Source: Corallochytrium limacisporum (lineage: Eukaryota; Opisthokonta). From it: a stretch of DNA of 46,277 nucleotides. The notes below the pieces were generated by a model. It saw only the letters and a list, made by a program, of their open reading frames with translations, made no database searches and was not told where the DNA came from. The DNA lies in assembly GCA_002811645.1 (NCBI GenBank), contig PDIP01000088.1:99005-145281 (forward strand). Reading direction: 5' to 3'. Below, piece after piece: positions 1 through 9,318 of the stretch (positions are counted from its first letter, which is position 1; each line of letters starts with the position of its first letter). Position numbers and translations under genes: made by a program.

Positions 1-69
1 CTGCCGCCATCGCCGGTTGCGGCAGCAAAAGCCCCGAAGATTGGAAGCAGTGGGCCACAGGAAGACTGA
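1..69 (+). CDS. Possible 3' end of a protein-coding gene cut by the window edge
   Basis: Frame 1 is open from the first base to a TGA at 67-69 and ends in an Ala/Pro/Ser-rich tail finishing SSGPQED. All three forward frames are open for at least 66 bases, so the frame is not secure; frame 3 also runs to about base 108. No family can be recognised from 22 residues. The sequence after 70 turns into homopolymer-rich spacer, which fits the end of a gene lying mostly to the left of the window. Confidence 0.25.
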   Translation: MPPSPVAAAKAPKIGSSGPQED

Positions 70-1419
70 GGACCCCCGCGGGGGGGGGGTGTGATGTAAG
101 AAATCTCTGACTAAATGATCGTGCGGAGTAGCGCTCGGATGCGCATCTGAGCGAGTTGTAAGCGTGGCGAGCATGAAAGGGGCGCGCCCGCTTGAACCGC
201 AGCAAGCCTCTCTGCCTACCCTCTCAGAGCCGCAGACTGCACAAGTCCCAGCCTCACCCTAATTCATCACATCGCGTGCTCTCCATCAATGACCCGCATC
301 AACCACAGCCTCTGTCATCATCCTAGAGGCCAGTACATAGATCTCAAGACTAATAATACGAGCATCCAACTGCCATGGCCTGTTTAGCATTCTTCAATAA
401 ACATTGCAGTGCAATGTGGCGATGGTCGAACGGCTGGTTTGCACGGACCGAGAGGTAGGTGCCGCACACCTGAACCCTTGCCCCCCCCCCCACACTGGGC
501 TTCCTGTATTCACCGGAAAATGCCTGCCGCGGTCTTCGGTATTTAAAGGGGCGGGATATAAAATTTGTGGAAAAATAAAAGAAAGAGAAAAGGGAAAAAA
601 CCAAAAAAAAAAAAGAAAGAAAAAACAGAAAGGGGTAAATTTGAACAATTTACAAACAGCGCCAGAGAGAGAGAGACCTCGCAAAGGCAAGGCAAAAGGG
701 GGGGGGGTGTGAGGCCAGCCAAAAAATCCTGCGAATTTTTCCACAAAGCACGCGTCACCGGTGGGCGGGTGGGGCTTGTGCAGGGGGGGAAGCCAAGGCA
801 GAGAGGGCGAGACCCGCGACGGTTAGCGCGCACAGAGCCAAACACGGCCCCGAGGGACACTGCGGGCTGGAGAGATGGATTAAATAGACTCCCGTTTATC
901 GGTTGTTTATGTACTGCAGGTGGTATTCATAACCAGAACGTATATTGTATTAGGGCTGGTGCAAGAGGGATTTGGTATGGACAAGTATGGGGACTTTGGT
1001 CACTGAGTATACCCATATACGCTGAAGTAAGTATATATAATAATAGCGAGAACTTTGCGCAGGAAACAAAAAGACGTCGGTGGCGGGTCGGTCGGAACCA
1101 GTGATGGCGCTACCAGCGGGAATCGGACTGCCAGGGTGGTTCTCTGTCTAGTCTGGCCTACGGGAAGGTGGAAGAGAGGCCTTTTCATCTTGGTGCCTTG
1201 TAACGGTATACAAATCATAATGCTGCTATTGCTTGTCACAGGTAGTATAACAAATATGTTTATGTAGTAAGAATGATATGCTTATGTGAATGGAAAATGG
1301 ATGCAAGGGAATGATTGTGTGTGAATGAGTGAGTGAGTGTGTGCGCTTGTGCGTGTCGGTGTACATGCGGTGGCATGGCGAAAAAGAATTTTCAAGATTG
1401 AGAACAAGTAATGGCACTT
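70..1419. other. Intergenic spacer, low complexity
   Basis: No gene is recognised. The stretch holds a C5-GC-G10 palindrome at 73-89, a C-run near 480-490, an A/G-rich block at about 565-710 that creates lysine-rich spurious frames, G-runs near 700 and 785, and a TG-rich microsatellite at about 1315-1360. The last 250 bases are AT-richer and should include the 3' untranslated region of the minus-strand PRELI gene that ends at 1420. Confidence 0.6.
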
Positions 1420-2016
1420 TCAAACCTCATGCGTAGCGTACTTGTTGGCGAAATTGTCCCGAACGTTGCGTGCATGGGCGCTCGCGGTGTGCATCAAGTT
1501 GTTCTTCTCATCTTTCATCAGGTCGATGACGTACTGCAGGCCAACCTTGGTTTGCTCGTACTGTGTCTTGAAACGTTCTAATCCGAAAGATTCGACAATG
1601 GGGTGGAAGACAGAGATGCTACTGACAATTTTGGCCCGTGTCTCAGTCTCGGTCCATTGCCGGGGATTGTCGGGGTGCGGTCTGTACGTCACTGTCTCGC
1701 AGACGGATAGCACGTTCTTGTAAGTCAGGTTTTGTGTCGTGGTTTCCATGGTTTTGGCTTTGGAGTCGACGACAGATTTTTCGATCACCCACGCCTTACC
1801 GCCAGACACAAAGCGCTGCGCTACTGCGGGCACTTTCTTGGTCTTCAGCAGCAGGCGAGTACTGTACATTTTCCCTTCCGCTTCGTCTACCCGACGGTCC
1901 AAGAGATCTGTTGACAAAACATGACGCGAATGCGGATTGGGATATTTGCGCCAAAAGGCAGCGGTCACCTCTTCCCAGGGTGCCTTGTAGGTAGCCAAGC
2001 TTGAAAAGAATCGCAT
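1420..2016 (-). CDS. PRELI/Ups-family mitochondrial phospholipid transfer protein
   Basis: The 198-residue product is a single PRELI/MSF1 domain. The family hallmark is at the N-terminus: a W-E-x-V pair near residue 15 followed by KYPNPHSRHVLSTDLLDR, close to the animal PRELID1 and yeast Ups1 form. Further on are the conserved stretches around VIEKSVVD and the C-terminal FGLERFKT. Family members shuttle phosphatidic acid or phosphatidylserine between mitochondrial membranes with a small TRIAP1/Mdm35 partner, which feeds cardiolipin or PE synthesis. The length fits (about 175-220 in the family). The ATG at 2014-2016 directly precedes the domain and no upstream extension is needed. Substrate subtype (PA versus PS) cannot be decided from sequence. 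The protein is probably nuclear-encoded and imported to the intermembrane space. Confidence 0.93.
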   Translation of the reverse strand: MRFFSSLATYKAPWEEVTAAFWRKYPNPHSRHVLSTDLLDRRVDEAEGKMYSTRLLLKTKKVPAVAQRFVSGGKAWVIEKSVVDSKAKTMETTTQNLTYKNVLSVCETVTYRPHPDNPRQWTETETRAKIVSSISVFHPIVESFGLERFKTQYEQTKVGLQYVIDLMKDEKNNLMHTASAHARNVRDNFANKYATHEV

Positions 2017-4255
2017 TTTATTGTACAGTGAACTTAGTCAGCTTGGAGTTCACTTAGAGGAATGATCAACTTCAAAAAGACCCTAGGTAATATCAAATTG
2101 GTTCGAACTGTGACCCAAATTGAAAGTCTCTATAATTTACAAGTCGTTCCAAATATGACCTCGGCCTATGGTGCTGATCCATAATGCTAAACACAGTCGT
2201 GAAAAACAGCAACTGAAGAACAAAAACCTCTTGTACCTTCAGACCAGTGGTGTAAATTTATTCGATCCATAATTAAATGTTAATATTTCCAACGCCAGCG
2301 GGACCGACATTATGTATCACAATCTTCATCACAGCCGTACATTTAATTGTCCACTTCAACGCAAAAGAAAGACAAACGTCCCAATTCCCAGTGAGCCAGC
2401 ACCTCGAACCGCCCCCGTCCCTCCACACCTCCTCCCTTCCGCGGGTCTGTGTGGCCAATGGAACTGTGGAGACTACCCTCCCCTCTTGTGACCTTGTGGT
2501 GTGCGCAAAAAAAGAACCGGGCGGCCGAGAGAAAAAATCTCCCCTCCCACCCCCCATGTGAAGGGTCAGGAGAAATTAGCGTAGGCAGGTGAGAGAATTC
2601 AGTGCCGTGGGTGGGGGAGTGTGTGTGTGTGGAGCGTGGTTCGGGTACTTTCACTACCGGGCAGGAATCTCCTGACGTGTAAGAAGGCGGAGGAGAACCC
2701 CCGCAGGGGGGGGGATGCAAGTTGGAGCGGTGGGTTGTTTCAAAAGGGGGCCTAATTTTAGGAGGGGTGGTTGAGAATCGAGATATCCTCTCCTCCACAC
2801 AGAGAGAGAGAGAGAGTGAGAGACTTCTTGGACAATTCAAGGAAAAAGAAGGGGGGTGGCAGGGGGTTTTAAAAAACGTTGACGTTTGGTTAACCTTGAA
2901 TTTTTGACTTCCTTTTGCTCCTTTTAATTTTTTATTGTCTGTCCCTTTTGTTTCATTGCGCAGAGCTTGGAGGCGGGTCGCGGCGCCTTCAGGAGATTAT
3001 CGCGGAACGGGAATCTTTCGCTACCGGTGCTTTTCTGTACCGGGCCCCCCCCCTTCCCTTCCTCTCCTTTCCCGTCACCAAGTTTCGGCAGAAACACGGA
3101 GCGGGGCCCAATTCCTTTGGCCTTTGATCCTGCACCAAAAAAAAGAAAAGAAGAGCCGTTCTTCATCATCGGTCGGATCCCTCTGTTGTTCCATTCCATG
3201 GCGGTATGTACTATAATGCCTAAAGTAGCACTCACGTACGTCTGCACAGTGTGGAACCGTCGGGATGTAGAGACCTCGCTCTCAGGCATTATATCAGGCC
3301 CCGCCTTAGCCCAGGGGGGAGCGGCGGCGGGGTTTGCACCTCGTTTTCATGGCACATGCTTGCGGGCCCGTCCATACTAAATGTACTGTAAAACGAAATG
3401 TGGGTTTGGTGAGATAGTAAAGAAAAAATGCCGGACCGAGATTTTGCAGTGTGGCTCTGCGGGCAAAACCCCACCCACCACCAACCGAAGAAAGGAAAAA
3501 AAAGGGAAAGAGAAAGCAAGGAGGCAGGCAGGGATGGGGTGTTCCTCTCAACGCCCGGTCTGCGCTTGTTTTACGCACAATGGCAGAAACCGCTGGGTCC
3601 CAGGCCACCACCAACCAACGCACAAAACACACACACACAACCCGCGCCACCGCCGCCAAACTGCAGCACCCGGCCCTGTGCGTACGAAAACCCGCCCGTC
3701 CCACCCGGACCTCAACTCTGAACTCGCCGAATCTCGAGAATGTCGGGCAGTGCGGCTGGCGGCCGTGGCCTTTGCCTTTCTCCCCTTTCCGCTCCGGAGG
3801 CGAGGGAGTCTATTTTCTGTTAAATGTTAATGATAGTTTAGGGTATTCAGCTATTTGTGTGGGATGGGCTGCCTGGGCATTTCGTTGGGGGCTTTCCCCC
3901 CCCCCCCTCTCTTCCCCCGTGGAGGCGGGCACTGTGCACGGTGGCCGGCCGATCAGGCCGTCCGGACCGGGTCGGACTCGGTCCGACCGGGGGATTGACC
4001 CCACATGACATTGCTCCTTTTCTTTCTTTGTGGTATTTTCCGGAACCTTTCTGATTCTTGATCCTCATGCGCATTTTAAAATGTGTAGAACTGTAAAGCA
4101 ATAAAAGCTCATGCGGTGATCCATGAAATGGATGAAGTGAAAGTTAACAATGGATAGGAAACAGAACGTTCATCACGGGATCCAGTGGATCCGACTCAGA
4201 TCTCTTTTGTATAAATTAGGAATTGACACCAAACCAGACAGACACAGACATAATC
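2017..4255. other. Intergenic spacer with C/G runs and purine/pyrimidine tracts
   Basis: No gene is recognised on either strand. The first about 270 bases are AT-rich. After that come C-rich and G-rich tracts, including C5-GCA-G9 at 2698-2714, a GA microsatellite near 2801-2822, C-runs near 3045 and 3896, A-rich tracts near 3136 and 3497, and an AC-rich stretch near 3628. Many frames here are open only because of these repeats. The stretch is upstream of both the minus-strand PRELI gene and the plus-strand DNAAF11 relic, so it would have held two divergent promoters. Confidence 0.6.
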
Positions 4256-5276
4256 ATGGTGGCCATCACAGAAGACGTTGTGCGTCGCGGTGCAGAGCAC
4301 AACAATATGGAAATATGCACAGGCTGCGAAACAGGCCCTGGCCGCCAGCGACCTACGGTCATCGGTCGGCAATCAGTCCAGGAGCGGAGGTGCGGAACTT
4401 GCCAAGAATCAGGAGATGGTAAGAAAACTGCGAGGCGTTGCCGCCGCCAATGGTGAGGTAGTTGATCCGGAGACCATCCCTTACACCCCAGAGTGCCGAG
4501 TGCTGCTGCATGATGCTCAACTTGGAGGACCACAAAGCCAAACATGCAGCCAGCGTGAACCAAGGATCAAGTGTCAATGGTGTGCAGGATGAGGTGCGGA
4601 CAGATATCCAAAGAGCGGCTCACGGCCGTTACATGCTAAGGACGGACGTGTGCTGCAGCCCAACGAAGGAAGCTATCCCTTTCCATCGATACGGACGAGC
4701 ACGAATGCCGTCTGACGGTGAAATAGCCTAAATTTCTGGACACTACCGTAGTTGACATTGACATACAAGGACAAGGCACTAGTGCATACTTTGCCTGATG
4801 AAGTAAAGTCTGATAACTGCAAGGCACAACGATCAACCGCTACAGGCAGTCTGGTGGTATCCATGCCTTGGGCGAAGGGCACAATTATCGGCTACCGTCA
4901 CGAAGCCGAACTGAAAGAGAAGGATGGACATACCCGAACGAAGCCCAAGACAACGAACAAGGGCAAGGGGAATGAGTATCTGGACAGTGGTATCGGCCAC
5001 TTACAAAACACTGTGGATTACAAGAACATTGTTAAGGACTTGCGGGATTCGATCACGGGCACGATCGCACCCTTGGGCAAGCGTAATAGTCGGGCCGTTC
5101 AGAAGCCAGCGAAACCGTCCACGTCGACGACCCGGACGTGCCCCCCCCCTGGAATGTCAATAAGGTACAAATCATTAAAAGGAAATCAGAAGACTTCTGA
5201 TCGCAAAATTGACACACTCTTTCACCAAAAAAACTGTGACGTAGAGAGACTAGTCAATTCTAACCGGGACAATTGA
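4256..5276 (+). pseudogene. DNAAF11: Pseudogene of DNAAF11 (LRRC6/TILB), cytoplasmic dynein-arm assembly factor
   Basis: Homologous pieces lie in the correct order but in different frames. At 4256 the native N-terminus MVAITEDVVRRGAEHNNMEI matches the DNAAF11 start (ITEDLIRRNAEHN in animals). The leucine-rich repeat domain that should follow is absent. Frame then changes to a post-LRR linker with IPYTPECR (4476-4500; family YTPESR). KDGRVLQPNE (4638-4667) precedes another shift into SIDTDEHECRLTV (4682-4720), an in-frame TAG at 4724-4726, and KFLDTTVVDIDIQ (4730-4768) of the CS-like domain. About eight expected codons are then missing and the frame changes again to KDKALVHTLPDEVKSD and a conserved MPWAKG, followed by VDYKNIVKDL near 5012 and a stop at 5274. 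Intact family members help assemble axonemal dynein arms in the cytoplasm. The breaks are not in homopolymers and no intron of suitable size fits, so gene decay is more likely than sequencing error. Confidence 0.85.
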
Positions 5277-5365
5277 TAATCTTTAAGAAAAAAAAAATGG
5301 GACAAGTGTTTCTTTCTGTATTGTCAGTCACGCCTCGGTTCCAGACCAGGTGCTACCAACCAAAA

Positions 5366-8300
5366 TCATTCGTGGTCGAGGGTGGAGTGGAAATGCTCAA
5401 AGTCGTGCTTCTGCCCGGGTTTGTGGCGGCCTCGGTCCCGATGAATCCGTTCCGAAGGACGTGCAGGGCGGCGACGGTCCCAGTAGCGCGTACTGTCATC
5501 ACCCTTGTCAGTCGGAGATTCAGATACGGCGCCATCAACGTCACTGCCGGCACTGGTGCTGTTGGTGTCCTCATGTGTACTTTCCGCTGCGGATTTCTGG
5601 GCGCGGTCAAGTTCAATTTCATCCTCGATCATTCGGTCGCGCCAATTCCAATACTCGCGACGCAGGACCTCAGGGGGCGGCAGGCGATCGCCACTTTTGC
5701 GTGACTTGGCGTCACGGTAGACAATCCGGTCAAACTTTCCTTTCGTCAACGTCAGCCTCTGCCATGCTCCGGTCGGCATACACACGTCCATGTGCATGTG
5801 GCCACCGCGTTTTATAGGGTCAAAGATCATACGCGGCCATAGCATACCTTGGTCTTGGTTCATCTGTTTGTGGTCGGTGGGCTTGCCTTTCTTAAATATC
5901 ATGTAGCAGAATTTGTCTTCAACGTGGCTTTGTGCCTTGACCTTGCGGCTGAGGACCTGCGGAGCGATTGGTCGAACCTTTTGCGTGCGGAAGCATATTT
6001 TCCGCCGCATGGTGCTGTCAAGCATGGCATCTTGCTCGGCCTCTTCCGCAAGCTTGGCCTCTTCTTCGCGCTGTAGCCGCTGCGCTTCCTGCCAGCGCCG
6101 CTCTGCATCAGCATCGTTGGCATCATTGTCGTCACCATCAGACCATTCAGAGCCACCATCATCTCCGCCGGCTTTGCGGCCGCCAACCGTCTTACCGCTG
6201 CCGACCAAATGCCCAAATGCTGCTTCGTGCTTGGCGTCTGCCTTGTGCGCTGATCGGGTGGACCGCCTGCGCTCCATTTGGCGCGATAGACCCTGCCCCG
6301 ACAGAGCCAACGGACAAGCGTGCATGTGGGGGCACGGACCCACGACATGACCCTCCATTGAGGTACCTTCCAACCCGACCAATAGATCTCTCGCCCGCAG
6401 CGTGATGTCGGATCCCTTGTGATCCCCAAGCTCGACAATCACAAGGTAATCCTTGGTGCGGGACCAAAGCTCCAGGAATAGTTCATCGCGTTGTTCATCG
6501 GAAGCTAGTTCAGACAGGGTATATGCAGCAATGACCAGGTCCTGGTCGCCAGGGTTGCCAAGGGGTAGATACTCACGGAAGAGTACGTTTGGCAGTGCCG
6601 GTACACGCGTTTGGGTCGAACCTGCCCACAGTTCGTACTGCGTGGCCTGTTCGCTGTTCTGTGGCCGCACAGCCGAATCCCCGCCGTTCTGTAACAATGG
6701 ATGGGATCCGGACGGTTCCATTCCGTTCGAACGGACCGGTGGGCTAGCATCGTTTCCAACCTGGCCCTTCTCGGCGAAGCTCTCTTCGTAGAGCCGGGCA
6801 TCCTCGTCCGCGTCGACGGTAAAGAGCTGCTGGCTCAGGCTCAGCATCGGGGACGACGTATCGACCGCAGTGATGCGGGAGCTACCACGACGTAGATGCT
6901 GACCCCAAATCTCGCGCAACGCCCACAATGCAGTGCCCGTGCCACTACCAATATCAAGGATGGAGCGCGGCATGAAGTCCGGGTCGCGGCTGGCAATTTC
7001 CTTCAGCACACATAACGTAGCGGCGTATACCGGAGCCAGCATGCCGACGGCGTACGCAATGGACTCTCTCGGCCCGTAGTTCACAGTGTATACGCCCTGG
7101 GAGAGCAGTTTTTTGACGCGGCCGTCGATCTTCACTGGTTGGCCAATCTTTCCACCGCGATTCATCAGAAAGTCACGCAATTTCATTGTATCGTCACGGA
7201 GCACACTGCCCTTGGATGGCGGCGTGTTGCCGAGAATTGAAAGGAGATTATTTGCCAGAGGCTTCGGCAATTCCACTGTCGAAAGAGCGTGACGGCCACG
7301 GTCACCTTTAAACGTGAGCTGCGCGAATCGACGTAATTCGCGCAGGCTCTCCTGGGCGGTAGCGGCCGGGAGAGCAACCTGTTCATAGAGCGAGGGATCC
7401 TGACGCAACTGCTGGAGCATGTCCCACACGTCCATGTTGCGATGAGCTACGCCTGCTGGTTCAACACTATTGCCATCCTCAAGATCGATTGGTTCCAAAG
7501 TATCTACATCAATGTCTCTGTCGCCATCAGTGCCATCTTCCATAGCACCCAGGGCAAGATTTCCGTCCTCTGTGGCTGTGTTGTTCTCCTCATGGCCTAA
7601 CGGCGGCAAAGAGTTGAGCGTTTTGGCCTGTTCATGACTTAGCAATGGGTTGTTGGTGGTGCTTCTTGCGTCCCTTTCTAGCGCTACCATTAGCTCCTCG
7701 GCATTCGCTATTCGTTGTCGCGTGTCCTCTTCAACGCGGCTCAGCTTCGTTCCAAAGTGTTGAATATATCGCTCTTCGAGTTCCACCGAGCGAGGCAATT
7801 TGTAGCCACGCCCCGTCTCCGGGTCTACAACATCTACCGTAGCCGGTACCCGCATCTGAACGTCGTGGGCCCACGGATGTCCATGGCGCAAATAAATTGG
7901 CTTTCCCTTTTCCCGCGCAGGGCGCATCTGATCCAATCTCTCCGAAGTTAGCTTGGCGAGTTCTTCAGGAGTTTCCTGATGAACCATGGACTTTTCCGTG
8001 GACGTCTTCTGTTCTTCTGCCCAAGCCTTTAGCCTATCTGAAGTCTTACGCTGTTGGTCAAATGAACGTGGCATCACTTCGCCTTCTATAGTCTCGTTCA
8101 TTGAACTGTCTGCTCCGGTGATATCTTCGCGCTCCTCCCGCGAAAGCCTCCGAGCATCATCGGCTTCGTACTTGCGTGCCACCAACCGTTCGCGTGCGAT
8201 ACGTCGAAGGTCTGTGGGGCTTGACAGCGACTGTTGCTCCAACCCTTCCTCAACATCTTGTTCAGTGGTGCCAAAGAAGCGCGGGTGGCCCTGCTCCTGC

Positions 8301-8956
8301 AAAATATTGTCTACGACTCCTTTGGCTACACTAGAGTTGACCCGGAACTCCTCCGCAACAAAGCGTGCCGCTGACTTGGGGTCAAGGCGGCACAGTTCGT
8401 GGAAATTGGGTAGCTCGGGCATGCCAATATGCAGCTTCGGTTCCTTCGGTTTCTTTGGTTTTTGTCTTGTCTCTTCCAATGGGTCCTGAGTCGCGGACAC
8501 TGCCGCCTCACCGTGTACAAAGACGTCCAAAGTCTTACGAGCTTCCGCAAAACTCATGTTCCCGTGCTTCTGAATCATTTTTAATGCCGCAGCTGGATCC
8601 TTCATGGCTAACTTACGCATCGCTTCGGCAGCGACATCGTCATCGGTGCCTTCCTCTGCGACCGTAGCATTGGTGGGTTTTGTTGGTTCACTAGAATTCA
8701 AGGCCTCAGACTCTGCACTAAACATAATCAGGGGCTCCGTTCCCGGCCGCGCATTCCTACCTTTCCGTCTGCCTCCCCGAGAACTAACAGTGTTCACATT
8801 TTGGGAATTCCCTGAAGATGGCTGATCACTTCCATCGCCAGGTCTTCCCCGCGGAAGCAGCAACGTCGGCGTTGCATGATACTGCCGCAGCAAATTGCTT
8901 GCTATGGGTCGATTTCGCTGGCCGAATCCCAGACGCAGAGCACGGAATCGCAGCAT
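5366..8956 (-). CDS. METTL17: METTL17/Rsm22-family mitochondrial small-ribosomal-subunit assembly protein, extended form
   Basis: The 1196-residue product starts with a basic, Arg/Leu-rich presequence typical of mitochondrial import. An unusually long N-terminal half (to about 590) holds charged helical segments of unknown role. The Rsm22/METTL17 methyltransferase-like core follows, with YGPRESIAYAVGMLAP and the SAM-site motif ILDIGSGTG near residue 667. The C-terminal module has GPCPHMHACP (C875, C881), KICFRTQ (C988), WPRMIFDPIKRGGH and DVCMPTG (C1059); these four cysteines match the Fe-S ligands described for human METTL17. The family assembles the mitochondrial small subunit. Human METTL17 is about 456 residues and yeast Rsm22 about 628, so this one is very long. 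A Glu/Ala-rich insertion separates the second and third cysteine. The C-terminus is charged and low-complexity. The ATG at 8954-8956 gives the presequence. It is tail-to-tail with the DNAAF11 relic. Confidence 0.93.
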   Translation of the reverse strand: MLRFRALRLGFGQRNRPIASNLLRQYHATPTLLLPRGRPGDGSDQPSSGNSQNVNTVSSRGGRRKGRNARPGTEPLIMFSAESEALNSSEPTKPTNATVAEEGTDDDVAAEAMRKLAMKDPAAALKMIQKHGNMSFAEARKTLDVFVHGEAAVSATQDPLEETRQKPKKPKEPKLHIGMPELPNFHELCRLDPKSAARFVAEEFRVNSSVAKGVVDNILQEQGHPRFFGTTEQDVEEGLEQQSLSSPTDLRRIARERLVARKYEADDARRLSREEREDITGADSSMNETIEGEVMPRSFDQQRKTSDRLKAWAEEQKTSTEKSMVHQETPEELAKLTSERLDQMRPAREKGKPIYLRHGHPWAHDVQMRVPATVDVVDPETGRGYKLPRSVELEERYIQHFGTKLSRVEEDTRQRIANAEELMVALERDARSTTNNPLLSHEQAKTLNSLPPLGHEENNTATEDGNLALGAMEDGTDGDRDIDVDTLEPIDLEDGNSVEPAGVAHRNMDVWDMLQQLRQDPSLYEQVALPAATAQESLRELRRFAQLTFKGDRGRHALSTVELPKPLANNLLSILGNTPPSKGSVLRDDTMKLRDFLMNRGGKIGQPVKIDGRVKKLLSQGVYTVNYGPRESIAYAVGMLAPVYAATLCVLKEIASRDPDFMPRSILDIGSGTGTALWALREIWGQHLRRGSSRITAVDTSSPMLSLSQQLFTVDADEDARLYEESFAEKGQVGNDASPPVRSNGMEPSGSHPLLQNGGDSAVRPQNSEQATQYELWAGSTQTRVPALPNVLFREYLPLGNPGDQDLVIAAYTLSELASDEQRDELFLELWSRTKDYLVIVELGDHKGSDITLRARDLLVGLEGTSMEGHVVGPCPHMHACPLALSGQGLSRQMERRRSTRSAHKADAKHEAAFGHLVGSGKTVGGRKAGGDDGGSEWSDGDDNDANDADAERRWQEAQRLQREEEAKLAEEAEQDAMLDSTMRRKICFRTQKVRPIAPQVLSRKVKAQSHVEDKFCYMIFKKGKPTDHKQMNQDQGMLWPRMIFDPIKRGGHMHMDVCMPTGAWQRLTLTKGKFDRIVYRDAKSRKSGDRLPPPEVLRREYWNWRDRMIEDEIELDRAQKSAAESTHEDTNSTSAGSDVDGAVSESPTDKGDDSTRYWDRRRPARPSERIHRDRGRHKPGQKHDFEHFHSTLDHE

Positions 8957-9060
8957 TCTCTTTCAAATTGAGAGTGCCAAAATAGTAAAGCTTACGTGAT
9001 AACTTCCTGCATGGCTACGCAATGAAGAAATCTGCCATAATCAGTCTACTCCACCAACAT

Positions 9061-9318
9061 CTACGTCGAGGAGTAATGTCTCATTTCAAACATCTCTAGT
9101 CCTTTGGTGAAGTAATCGAACCACGTTCTCCGTCCAAAGTAGCCGTAGGTTGCCGATGACTCCACTTCATGCCGACCCAAAACAATAGTCCCAAAATTGA
9201 CGAAGAAATAAAAGCTCCTATCTACATCAGAGTGAGCACTTGAGTCTCCGTCTTCCCGCACTCTTGAGACTCGCCCCCGCCGCATGGCCCGCCCGGCACT
9301 GAGACCCGCTTCCGACAT
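9061..9318 (-). CDS. Small unrecognised ORF, 85 residues, doubtful
   Basis: An ATG frame of 85 residues begins with a basic stretch (residues 10-25) and continues with an aromatic segment (SFYFFVNFGTIVLG) that could be a short membrane helix, then an aromatic, mildly basic tail ending RHYSST. The composition is more protein-like than neighbouring spurious frames and the layout would suit a small mitochondrial membrane protein, but I recognise no family. It lies about 105 bp upstream of the METTL17 start on the same strand, so it could instead be 5' UTR sequence that is open by chance. Confidence 0.2.
   Translation of the reverse strand: MSEAGLSAGRAMRRGRVSRVREDGDSSAHSDVDRSFYFFVNFGTIVLGRHEVESSATYGYFGRRTWFDYFTKGLEMFEMRHYSST

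Noticed and set aside
565-1104. 179-residue Lys-rich plus-strand frame
   Set aside because: Produced by an A/G-rich tract; composition is not protein-like beyond that.
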